Part shown: positions 1 through 5,526 of the stretch, piece after piece
Layout of the letters: each line of letters opens with the position of its first letter
Numbering within the stretch: position 1 is the stretch's first letter
Source of the DNA: Candidatus Zhuqueibacterota bacterium
GTDB taxonomy: Bacteria; Zhuqueibacterota; Zhuqueibacteria; Oceanimicrobiales; Oceanimicrobiaceae
DNA length: 6,073 nucleotides
NCBI GenBank assembly: GCA_011775825.1
Contig: JAABYK010000443.1
Location: 3,097 to 9,169, forward strand
Direction of reading: 5' to 3'
Notes under the pieces: model-generated
What the model was told of the DNA's origin: nothing
Seen by the model: the letters and a program-made list of their open reading frames with translations, nothing else
Database searches by the model: none
Translations under genes and position numbers: made by a program

Positions 1-42
1 TGAATTTATTTGTTTATTTGTAATTTTGGAATTTGTTCATTT

Positions 43-55
43 GCGGCTTCGCCGC
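43..55 (-). terminator. small GC-rich hairpin after cytochrome b gene
   Basis: A perfect 5-bp stem (GCGGC/GCCGC) with a 3-base loop lies 14 bases past the cytochrome b stop codon. On the minus strand it is followed by an A-rich rather than a T-rich tract, so it lacks the U-run of a classical intrinsic terminator. It may stabilise an mRNA end or be a processing site. Positions 1-42 are A+T-rich with no gene visible on either strand. Confidence 0.3.
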
Positions 56-69
56 GCTGTGTTTGCCCC

Positions 70-1215
70 TCACACCATCGCTTCCCAGACCGTAAAGACC
101 AAAAACACGAAAAATCCGACGACTCCTATCCAAAAACTGACATCCTTTCCTGGAAATTTTTTCAAAAACACGCGATCTATGAACGGCCAGAAAAGCAGAA
201 ACAGCAAAAAAATCATGCTGCCCACAACTCCGATTTGAAAAGAGGTTAATTTTAGCCACCGAAACACTGCAAAGAAATACCACTCCGGTTTAATGTGCTC
301 GGGCGTCACAAGTGGATTTGCTGGTTCCCCCATGTGGGCCGGAAACACCAACGCGAGAATGGTCAAAATGAAAGTTAACGTTAACCCGACGATGACTTCC
401 GTGTAAAAATGGTCGGGGAAAAAGGGATAGGATCGCTCCTCAGTCTTTTCCTCTTCGGTGGCACTTTCGGATTCACTGCCGTGAAACCGTAGCGGCGAAA
501 CCGGCGCCGATACTCGCATGGAGACCTGCACGGACTCCGTCTCATCCTCTTCAAACCGCAATCGGGTTACTCCGTGTAACCGAATCTGAACCACGTGGAG
601 AGCAAGGAGAATGACCATGACCGTGGGCAACACCCCGATGTGAAACACAAAAAACCGAGTGAGGGTATTATCGCTCACCTCCGGCCCACCGCGAATGAAT
701 CGGGCAATGAGTCCACCGATCAAAGGCGTCGCTTCGGCTATGTTTGTTCCCACGACCGCAGCCCAGTAGGAGATTTGCTCATAAATCAAGGAATAACCGG
801 TGAAGCCAAAACCAACGGTGGTCAATAGCAGGCCAACGCCGATCATCCAGTTCAATTCGCGCGGACGTCGATAAGCGGAGGTAAAAAAAACTCGCAGCAT
901 GTGTAGCATTACCGTGAGCACCATCAAGTGAGCGGACCATTTGTGCACGCTGCGAATGAACCAGCCAAAACGGACGCTGGTCGTGATGTGAGCCACGCTT
1001 TCAAATGCCTCTGCGGGATTCGGGACGTAGTAAAATGTCAAGATGATGCCCGTGGTCGCCTGGATCACAAACAGGTATAGCGGCGTCCCGCCGATAGCAA
1101 ACCACCAGCGCTTCAGGTGATTTGGGATGGGCTCACTTGATATTTCCTTTAGAAGATTGAGATCAAACGGAAACGATTCAGCAAACCACTGCTTAAACGT
1201 TTCAGTCTTTTGCAT
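70..1215 (-). CDS. petB: cytochrome b of a bc/b6f-type quinol oxidoreductase (fused b6 + subunit IV)
   Basis: This 381-residue membrane subunit oxidises quinol and passes electrons through two b haems. Seven membrane helices are visible, at about 40-62, 92-112, 123-143, 190-212, 273-293, 326-348 and 358-380. Four belong to the b6 half and three to the subunit IV half. Haem ligands are H91/H105 in helix B and H192/H207 in helix D. The 15-residue step of the second pair is that of cytochrome b6, whereas mitochondrial-type b has 14. The quinol-site PEWY motif is intact at 310-313. Ala40 stands where b6 has the Cys that binds haem c-i (FAIGG against YCLGG). An acidic Ser/Glu-rich linker of about 50 residues (217-268) joins the halves, which are separate proteins in cyanobacteria. 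The ATG has GGAG five bases upstream, overlapping the end of the Rieske gene, so the two are co-transcribed and probably translationally coupled. Family assignment is secure; whether the partner is cytochrome c1, f or another c-type protein cannot be seen here. Confidence 0.95.
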   Translation of the reverse strand: MQKTETFKQWFAESFPFDLNLLKEISSEPIPNHLKRWWFAIGGTPLYLFVIQATTGIILTFYYVPNPAEAFESVAHITTSVRFGWFIRSVHKWSAHLMVLTVMLHMLRVFFTSAYRRPRELNWMIGVGLLLTTVGFGFTGYSLIYEQISYWAAVVGTNIAEATPLIGGLIARFIRGGPEVSDNTLTRFFVFHIGVLPTVMVILLALHVVQIRLHGVTRLRFEEDETESVQVSMRVSAPVSPLRFHGSESESATEEEKTEERSYPFFPDHFYTEVIVGLTLTFILTILALVFPAHMGEPANPLVTPEHIKPEWYFFAVFRWLKLTSFQIGVVGSMIFLLFLLFWPFIDRVFLKKFPGKDVSFWIGVVGFFVFLVFTVWEAMV

Positions 1216-1225
1216 ATTAGCTCCT

Positions 1226-1708
1226 TCAGCTTTCTTTTAACATCACGTAGACGTTCTCGTTTTCGTCCACTTCCACTTCATATTTATCGAGAGGCCGTGG
1301 CGGCGGTCCGGAAACCACGTTTCCGTTCACATCAAACACCGCGTTGTGACACGGACAAAAGAAACGATCGTTGTTGGGTTCCCAGTAGACTTTGCAGCCC
1401 AAATGCGTACACGTAGTTGACATGGCTTTTAAGCCAGCATCCGTATTGACCAGGACATTTTCACGACCGTCCAGATCCTTGAATGTGATGCTGCCGCCTC
1501 TCGGAAGTTCCTCAAGTGACCCCACCAGTAGTTTCCGATATTTAATCGGTTTTTTCCTTGGTATGATAAAATTGAGGAAATATACGGCACCCGTACCGTA
1601 ACCGGCGCTCAGTCCGAGGCCCATCAAGACTCGTTTAAAGAAGCTGCGTCGGTCTACGTCGTTGGATTCTTTCTTATCTGTCACGTTGGCCTCCAACCTT
1701 GATTCCAT
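1226..1708 (-). CDS. petC: Rieske [2Fe-2S] iron-sulphur protein of the bc complex
   Basis: This 160-residue subunit takes one electron from quinol at cytochrome b and hands it to a c-type cytochrome. A twin-arginine signal/anchor is present: RRSFFKR at 20-26, then a hydrophobic helix at about 29-49. The cluster-binding domain is C-terminal. Box 1 is CTHLGC (C100 and H102 ligands, C105 disulphide). Box 2 is CPCHNAVF (C118 and H121 ligands, C120 disulphide). The Pro loop is GPPPRPL at 134-140. All ligands and both disulphide Cys are present, but box 2 lacks the usual Gly-Ser after CPCH, which points to a low-potential cluster and probably menaquinol. I chose ATG 1708, preceded by AGAGG ten bases upstream. 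A TTG at 1726 would add six residues but overlaps that ribosome site. Cytochrome b starts 10 bases downstream. Confidence 0.94.
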   Translation of the reverse strand: MESRLEANVTDKKESNDVDRRSFFKRVLMGLGLSAGYGTGAVYFLNFIIPRKKPIKYRKLLVGSLEELPRGGSITFKDLDGRENVLVNTDAGLKAMSTTCTHLGCKVYWEPNNDRFFCPCHNAVFDVNGNVVSGPPPRPLDKYEVEVDENENVYVMLKES

Positions 1709-1747
1709 GGCAGTCAAACCTCTCAAGCAAAATCAGTAGACGTGATA

Positions 1748-1776
1748 AAATTAGCATAATTTGTTTCATTATGCAA
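1748..1776 (-). promoter_or_regulatory. candidate sigma-70 promoter for the Rieske/cytochrome b pair
   Basis: Reading the minus strand, TTGCAT (1776-1771) is followed after 17 bases by TAATTT (1753-1748). This is a reasonable -35/-10 pair about 40 bases upstream of the Rieske start. The spacer is framed by an inverted repeat, GCATAAT at 1754-1760 and ATTATGC at 1768-1774, with 7 bases between. A repressor bound there would block the promoter. This is a prediction from sequence only; the pair could also be read through from the upstream iron-sulphur gene. Confidence 0.4.
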
Positions 1777-1781
1777 CCGTT

Positions 1782-1795
1782 GATTCTGCAGAATC
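1782..1795. promoter_or_regulatory. perfect 14-bp palindrome, possible operator
   Basis: GATTCTGCAGAATC is a complete 14-base palindrome with no spacer. It sits five bases upstream of the predicted -35 element of the Rieske promoter, a position suited to an activator or repressor dimer. I do not recognise the regulator. Confidence 0.35.
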
Positions 1796-1868
1796 TCATC
1801 TCTTTCGATCTAGAATTGATGCGGGACTAAACGGTCAAATCGAAATATCAATATCGGTCATCTTTACT

Positions 1869-1882
1869 CGACTTTTTAGTCG
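1869..1882 (-). terminator. short hairpin spanning the stop codon of the iron-sulphur gene
   Basis: CGACT and AGTCG pair across a 4-base loop, and the TAA stop of the membrane iron-sulphur gene (1876-1878) lies inside the structure. No T-run follows on the minus strand, so this is a weak terminator at best. Confidence 0.2.
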
Positions 1883-3102
1883 CCCCCAGATTGGTGAAAC
1901 TGATCTTGTTCAACCGGGACTTGCCCTCGATTGTGTTCATATTTCGGGCTGTGGATTTCTTGCACACGATGAATGTACTCCTGAGAAGAGACGGCATTGT
2001 ACCAGTTACCCGTCACCTTTGCCAGAAACATAAACAGCGGCAGAATCAACACGATGGCCCAGGCCGCACGCACCGGTGAAAGGGGGCGCGTCTTTTTGAC
2101 GGAAAGATAAAGCGTATCGGCCACCGGACAGGCATCCACGCAAGACAGGCAGGAGGTGCATTCATCGGACTGCACTGTCTTCGCTTTATGAACCGCGATC
2201 TGTGCCGGACAGGCTTTGGTGCACAACTCGCAGTCAATACAAGAAGGTATGTTACGAGTCACCTTCGTGGGTGACAGAAAGCCAACTAAGCCGAGCAAAG
2301 CGCCATAAGGACATAGGTAGCGGCACCAAAAATGTTTGACAAAAATGGAAAGCACCGCCAGAATGAAAATGGTCCACAGGGCTGTCGGAGAAATCCCTTG
2401 AAAAAACTTCAGCATTTTGATGTCGGCCACCCGATTATACGGGCTGTAAATGAAGACTTTCAAAGCGACTTCGTTCATTCCCCAAAAAATGGTGTAGAGA
2501 AAAAAGAAAAGAAGCAGGTACTTCAAACTGCGCATCGGGTAATCCAGCCAGCGCGGCACTCGTAAATTACGACCAAACACCTTCTCTCCAACGAGCGCCA
2601 ATGATTCGGAAACAAACCCAACGGGGCATATCCAACTGCAAAAGGCTTTGCGCACAACAAGGCTGATTCCCACAATAGAGAGAAAGATCACTAGGCCCGC
2701 CGGATGAATGTTGTTGACGACTCCGGTCAATATCCAGTACTTTAAACTGATGAGCGCGCTGATAGGCAGAAACGCCTCCACGCCCTGGGGTCGGGCGATT
2801 GGTTCGCCAGGACCGCCAGCTTCAGCCCAATTGACGAACTGCACAAACTCGAAGCCGATCCACAAAGTGAGCAGCAAGAAGCCAACCTGAACCAGGTAAC
2901 GCAGGGACTGAGCATTGGCAAAACGCAGGAAGGGTTTTCCGAACAACCTCACCTCGAGTTCGTGATTCGCACGCGCAATTTCCTTTTTTCGCTTTGACCG
3001 TCTAACGGATCCTTCGCAGACAATCGGAAGTTTTTCGTCAACGCTCTCCGCCGGAGATGTATGCTCTTGTCTTTCTAAAATCATGGCGTTTCCCGTTTTC
3101 AT
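1876..3102 (-). CDS. NapH/NosR/CcoG-like membrane [4Fe-4S] protein
   Basis: This 408-residue polytopic membrane protein is predicted to move electrons between the quinone pool and a partner through iron-sulphur clusters. Hydrophobic helices lie at about 68-90, 112-130, 133-150, 192-210, 240-257 and 345-362. Two family Cys pairs sit at membrane edges: FCSWICPVG (C155, C159) and FWCRYLCPYGAL (C260, C264). Two complete ferredoxin motifs follow: C288/C291/C294/C298 and C315/C318/C321/C325. A final helix leads into a polar His-containing tail of about 46 residues. The N-terminus (1-60) is charged and probably cytoplasmic. The start is uncertain. ATG 3102 follows a weak GGCGAG. ATG 3087 would remove five residues, and ATG 3153 or TTG 3171 would lengthen the protein. 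It precedes the Rieske and cytochrome b genes on the same strand by 167 bases, so a role beside that complex is likely but inferred. No CxxCH haem motif is present. Confidence 0.85.
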   Translation of the reverse strand: MKTGNAMILERQEHTSPAESVDEKLPIVCEGSVRRSKRKKEIARANHELEVRLFGKPFLRFANAQSLRYLVQVGFLLLTLWIGFEFVQFVNWAEAGGPGEPIARPQGVEAFLPISALISLKYWILTGVVNNIHPAGLVIFLSIVGISLVVRKAFCSWICPVGFVSESLALVGEKVFGRNLRVPRWLDYPMRSLKYLLLFFFLYTIFWGMNEVALKVFIYSPYNRVADIKMLKFFQGISPTALWTIFILAVLSIFVKHFWCRYLCPYGALLGLVGFLSPTKVTRNIPSCIDCELCTKACPAQIAVHKAKTVQSDECTSCLSCVDACPVADTLYLSVKKTRPLSPVRAAWAIVLILPLFMFLAKVTGNWYNAVSSQEYIHRVQEIHSPKYEHNRGQVPVEQDQFHQSGGD

Positions 3103-3202
3103 TCTGTATCTCGCCTTTGATTCACCGTACCTTACCCAAAACGTCCCCGACATTTGCAAAAACCAGACCAATTTGTCCCGTTAAAATTAAGTTGTTATTA
3201 CC

Positions 3203-3208
3203 ATTATA
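3203..3208 (-). promoter_or_regulatory. candidate -10 element for the iron-sulphur gene
   Basis: On the minus strand this is a perfect TATAAT about 100 bases upstream of the chosen start. I see no convincing -35 at 16-18 bases. Near that position lies an AACCA-N9-TGGTT inverted repeat (3212-3230), which could mark an activator site. The call rests mainly on the -10 match in an otherwise gene-free gap. Confidence 0.35.
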
Positions 3209-3267
3209 CTTAACCATGCGAAGATTGGTTTGATGAACCCGAAGCATTTCTTGAGTTTGAGAAAAGA

Positions 3268-3338
3268 CGCAACCTGTTTTTTCAATTTGAAAATCAAATA
3301 GTCCTCTTCCTAAGATTCGGAACCTTCAGCAGGTTGCG
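3268..3338. repeat. 9-bp inverted repeat with 53-base interior
   Basis: CGCAACCTG (3268-3276) and CAGGTTGCG (3330-3338) are perfect inverted copies enclosing 53 bases. Inside are a 6-bp A+T-rich stem (ATTTGA/TCAAAT, 3285-3299) and an AACCT/AGGTT stem (3321-3335) that competes with the outer one. The element lies between the porin stop and the iron-sulphur gene promoter. It could act as a transcript-end structure for the porin, or be a small dispersed intergenic element. Confidence 0.45.
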
Positions 3339-3359
3339 GGTGGGGTATGTTTGCATTGC

Positions 3360-4886
3360 CTAAAACTTGTAAACCACCGCCAGCTTCAATTCCCAGGGAT
3401 TGTTGTCGAACTGCGTGTTGCCGTTGATCAGAAGCTGAGCCGCATCTCCTGCTATCAAATATCCGCCTCGCAACGACCACACGAGTTGCTTATAAACGTT
3501 GTAGTCGATCTTGAAGTCGATTTCGCTGCCAATTGAATTTGAGGATTCGCCGGTGAATTCTGAGGTCTGAATCAGCCCATCGCCATTGGTGTCGCCCCAA
3601 CCCCGGATATCTGCGGTAGCTCGGAGATAAGAATACGATCCGAATAGTTTCAATTTTGGCAATGGTTTGACCAGAATGCTACCCTGGAGAATGGTGGTGT
3701 TTTCAAGCTCACGATACCCGCGTGTGTTGGGTGCTCCCAATCCTTGCGGCGTGATGCCCTCTTCGTCCGGCATGATGCTGTCTTCCCAGAGTTCGGTGAT
3801 ATAGAAGTAACCCATGGTTTTGAGCTTGTTGATGTTGCCGTTCCCGCCTGTTGGATCGTCATCACCTGAGCCGACGCCAAACACCAATCCTAAATCAATT
3901 TTGGGACTCACAGATTTCGTCCCCTTCAAATAGAGATTGAATCCGTTGAGATCGCCATCGTTTACATCCTGAAGTTGATTCGTACCTGAATCGGTATTGC
4001 CGATGTCATCCTTTCCGGCGAGGTAATCCAATTCACCCAGTAAGTTCAAGCCCAAATCGTTGTTCTGATAATTAAAGGTCAAACCCACACAGCCGAGCTT
4101 GCTGACGCTTGGCGAAAAACGCGTGCGAAAATAATCGATCCCGTGCGGCGTGAACGTCGAGCCATCATCATCACCATCGTCCCGGTAGTACATTCCGAAG
4201 ACACCGTAAGACAAATTACCGACCCGGGTCGTACGATCAAACCTCGCTAAGAAAATATTGGCATCGTCACCGTCGCTCACCACATTGCCTTGCGCGTCCA
4301 CGGTTTCATTGTCTGTCAGCGCGTCCACACCTTCGGAGACTCTTCCCCAGCCCACACCGACTTTGCCAGACTTGGTGTTGAAATCCACCTGCACACCATC
4401 GAAGTTACTGTCCAGCACAATTTTGTTCCCAAGACCATAGTACATGCGACCGACTCGAATGTTGATGGGAAACGGGGTATCGGGAATCATAAAGTCCAAA
4501 TAACCAATGTCCACGTGCAAGCCGTAGTTCGTGTCCTTGTTACTAAAGCGAGAAGACAGTGAGCCATTATCATCATCGAATTCCCCGCGGAAATCGTCGT
4601 TGTCCACACCCCACCAGCCTTGCGCCAGGTCAAAACGGGTGACTGCTTTTAGGTTATCCGAGACCGCCAGATTCAGATTCAGCCGCAGCATCTGCACCAC
4701 GTAGTTGTCGTTGTAATCCACTTTGCCAAAAAAGAAATCCTGCTGTTTTTGAAACCATGCGTAGTAGACGCCGTTGATTCTGAGTTCCAGTTCCTCGTCC
4801 TCATTCTCTTTCTCCTCTGAGATCGTCACCTGAATACCGCTCAATACAAAAAGAGAACTGAGAACCGCAACCAAAAGTCGTTTCAT
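3360..4886 (-). CDS. outer-membrane beta-barrel porin-like protein
   Basis: This 508-residue exported protein is probably a channel in the outer membrane. It begins with a signal peptide (MKRLL, then a hydrophobic core to about residue 20) and an acidic segment (24-34). The rest alternates amphipathic strands with polar Asp/Gly/Asn-rich turns and ends in VVYKF, the terminal Phe recognised by the barrel-assembly machinery. The overall look resembles alginate-export or phosphate-porin type barrels, but no substrate can be assigned. Asp-rich loops occur near 95-107, 235-242 and 340-345. Residues 432-443 form a canonical EF-hand loop (D432, N434, D436, G437, I439, E443). ATG 4886 is chosen because GGAGG lies eight bases upstream; a TTG at 4901 would overlap that ribosome site and precede the signal peptide. 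It is followed by the respiratory genes on the same strand but is 257 bases away, so it is probably its own transcription unit. Confidence 0.8.
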   Translation of the reverse strand: MKRLLVAVLSSLFVLSGIQVTISEEKENEDEELELRINGVYYAWFQKQQDFFFGKVDYNDNYVVQMLRLNLNLAVSDNLKAVTRFDLAQGWWGVDNDDFRGEFDDDNGSLSSRFSNKDTNYGLHVDIGYLDFMIPDTPFPINIRVGRMYYGLGNKIVLDSNFDGVQVDFNTKSGKVGVGWGRVSEGVDALTDNETVDAQGNVVSDGDDANIFLARFDRTTRVGNLSYGVFGMYYRDDGDDDGSTFTPHGIDYFRTRFSPSVSKLGCVGLTFNYQNNDLGLNLLGELDYLAGKDDIGNTDSGTNQLQDVNDGDLNGFNLYLKGTKSVSPKIDLGLVFGVGSGDDDPTGGNGNINKLKTMGYFYITELWEDSIMPDEEGITPQGLGAPNTRGYRELENTTILQGSILVKPLPKLKLFGSYSYLRATADIRGWGDTNGDGLIQTSEFTGESSNSIGSEIDFKIDYNVYKQLVWSLRGGYLIAGDAAQLLINGNTQFDNNPWELKLAVVYKF

Positions 4887-4894
4887 GATCGTTT

Positions 4895-4899
4895 CCTCC
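4895..4899 (-). promoter_or_regulatory. ribosome binding site that decides the porin start
   Basis: On the minus strand GGAGG is followed by eight bases and then ATG at 4886. It directly precedes a good signal peptide and rules out the longer TTG reading at 4901. Confidence 0.8.
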
Positions 4900-4933
4900 A
4901 AATTTTCTTAGGTTGGATTTTGTATGCCCTACA

Positions 4934-4949
4934 TACAAGACCTGTGCCA
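4934..4949 (-). promoter_or_regulatory. candidate sigma-54 (-24/-12) promoter of the porin gene
   Basis: On the minus strand TGGCACAGGTCTTGTA matches the -24 box TGGCAC exactly. It has the required ten bases between GG and the -12 dinucleotide, but that dinucleotide is GT instead of GC. The predicted start would lie near 4922, giving a leader of about 36 bases. An alternative sigma-70 reading (TTGTAA, 17 bases, TAACAA) lies further upstream in the A+T-rich part, so the assignment is open. Confidence 0.35.
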
Positions 4950-5039
4950 GACGGAAGATTTGTCTATGAGTTAGCTTAAATAATTGTTAGTTTTAGGTTT
5001 AAGGTTTTACAAGCTTAAATTTATAATATTTATAAAAAG

Positions 5040-5106
5040 CCCTCTGTTTTATTCTCAAGAAATACTCTCGGAACCATTCTCGATTTCAGGAATGAGTGGC
5101 AGAGGG
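5040..5106. repeat. 7-bp inverted repeat with 53-base interior
   Basis: CCCTCTG (5040-5046) and CAGAGGG (5100-5106) are perfect inverted copies enclosing 53 bases. That is the same interior length as the repeat at 3268-3338. Both interiors start with TTTT and contain CGGAACC. A nested CATTC/GAATG stem with a 10-base loop lies within. The two may be related intergenic elements, though similarity beyond these points is weak. Confidence 0.4.
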
Positions 5107-5119
5107 TTTCGGTGGACTG

Positions 5120-5131
5120 TTTAACGTTAAA
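5120..5131. promoter_or_regulatory. 12-bp palindrome TTTAACGTTAAA
   Basis: This is a perfect 12-base palindrome, with its right half (ACGTTAAA) repeated directly at 5134-5141. It lies about 140 bases before hicA and about 230 bases upstream of the porin start. It could be a protein binding site, but A+T-rich palindromes of this size are not rare. Confidence 0.25.
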
Positions 5132-5244
5132 TCACGTTAAAACTCTTGAAGAGAGCGTTGTCGTCGTTGGGTCTGACAGTTCGTAGCCTTTCAAACTCGG
5201 TGTTCAGAATAAGATCAAAATGCTCGAATAAATTCGAATTCATT

Positions 5245-5259
5245 TCTAGATTTTCTAGA
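5245..5259. promoter_or_regulatory. paired TCTAGA hexamers upstream of hicA
   Basis: Two palindromic TCTAGA copies (5245-5250 and 5254-5259) are repeated directly at 9-base spacing and end 9 bases before the hicA ATG. The position suits an autoregulatory operator of a toxin-antitoxin operon. The short HicB type here shows no obvious DNA-binding domain, so this is speculative. Confidence 0.25.
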
Positions 5260-5268
5260 TTATAAGGT

Positions 5269-5523
5269 ATGAAAAAGCCAAAATTATTAAAAAAATTGTT
5301 GTCTGGTCTAAAGAACATTCGCTTTTCAGAACTAACTGCATGTGCGGAAGCATTCGGATTTCGTCTGGATAGAACAAAGGTAGTCATCATATTTTTGTAC
5401 ACCCTGAAGTTCCCGAGTTGATAAATTTACAGATGTCGGAGGCAGGCAAAACCCGTATCAAGTCAGACAGTTGTTAAAAAATTTAAAATAATAGAACAGT
5501 ACAATCTTGAGATGGAGGAATGA
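5269..5523 (+). pseudogene. hicA: HicA-family toxin, broken by three frameshifts
   Basis: HicA toxins are small mRNA-cleaving proteins with a double-stranded-RNA-binding fold and a catalytic His. From ATG 5269 the frame reads MKKPKLLKKLLSGLKNIRFS and continues through AEAFGFRLDRTK, then leaves the family pattern and stops at 5421. The next frame, from 5379, gives GSHHIFVHPEVPELINLQ, containing the catalytic GSHH motif. From 5435 a third frame gives VGGRQNPYQVRQLLK. From 5488 a fourth gives IIEQYNLEMEE and TGA (5521-5523). Joined, this makes about 82 residues, the usual length. The first break is mended by one extra A in the run at 5376-5378, the second by one base near 5433. The third fits a missing base or eight extra A/T bases between 5480 and 5487. 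No strong ribosome site precedes the ATG (only AAGG, very close). The stop lies three bases before hicB, the normal operon layout. The toxin should be inactive unless the breaks are sequence errors. Confidence 0.85.
5514..5518 (+). promoter_or_regulatory. ribosome binding site of hicB inside the hicA end
   Basis: GGAGG lies eight bases before the hicB ATG and overlaps the last codons of the hicA remnant, so the two genes were built to be translated as a coupled pair. Confidence 0.7.
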
Positions 5524-5526
5524 GCC

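Larger units (their letters stand above)
4887..5268. other. intergenic region between divergent porin and hicA
   Basis: This stretch of about 380 bases has no convincing gene. It contains the porin leader, a very A+T-rich block (about 4970-5040) and a 7-bp inverted repeat with a 53-base interior (5040-5106). It also holds a TTTAACGTTAAA palindrome (5120-5131) and, just before hicA, two TCTAGA hexamers. A minus-strand reading frame of up to 91 codons covers the right part but is antisense to the hicA remnant and is not called as a gene. Confidence 0.6.

Noticed and set aside
595..828. 77-codon plus-strand frame opposite cytochrome b
   Set aside because: Antisense to conserved haem-binding helices and without a ribosome site; charged composition typical of antisense shadows of membrane proteins.
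2046..2237. Minus-strand frame of 63 codons within the iron-sulphur gene
   Set aside because: It lies in another frame of a gene with complete ferredoxin motifs; it is a shadow.
3650..3880. 76-codon minus-strand frame inside the porin gene
   Set aside because: Shadow of the porin reading frame with low-complexity Ser/Thr content and no supporting ribosome site.
5088..5123. Ten-codon frame MSGRGFRWTV as a leader peptide
   Set aside because: No proper ribosome site, no run of regulatory codons and no downstream biosynthetic gene to control.
5127..5402. 91-codon minus-strand reading frame
   Set aside because: Its longer 5' part is exactly antisense to the hicA remnant, which gives a far better protein match on the plus strand, and it has no ribosome site at its start.
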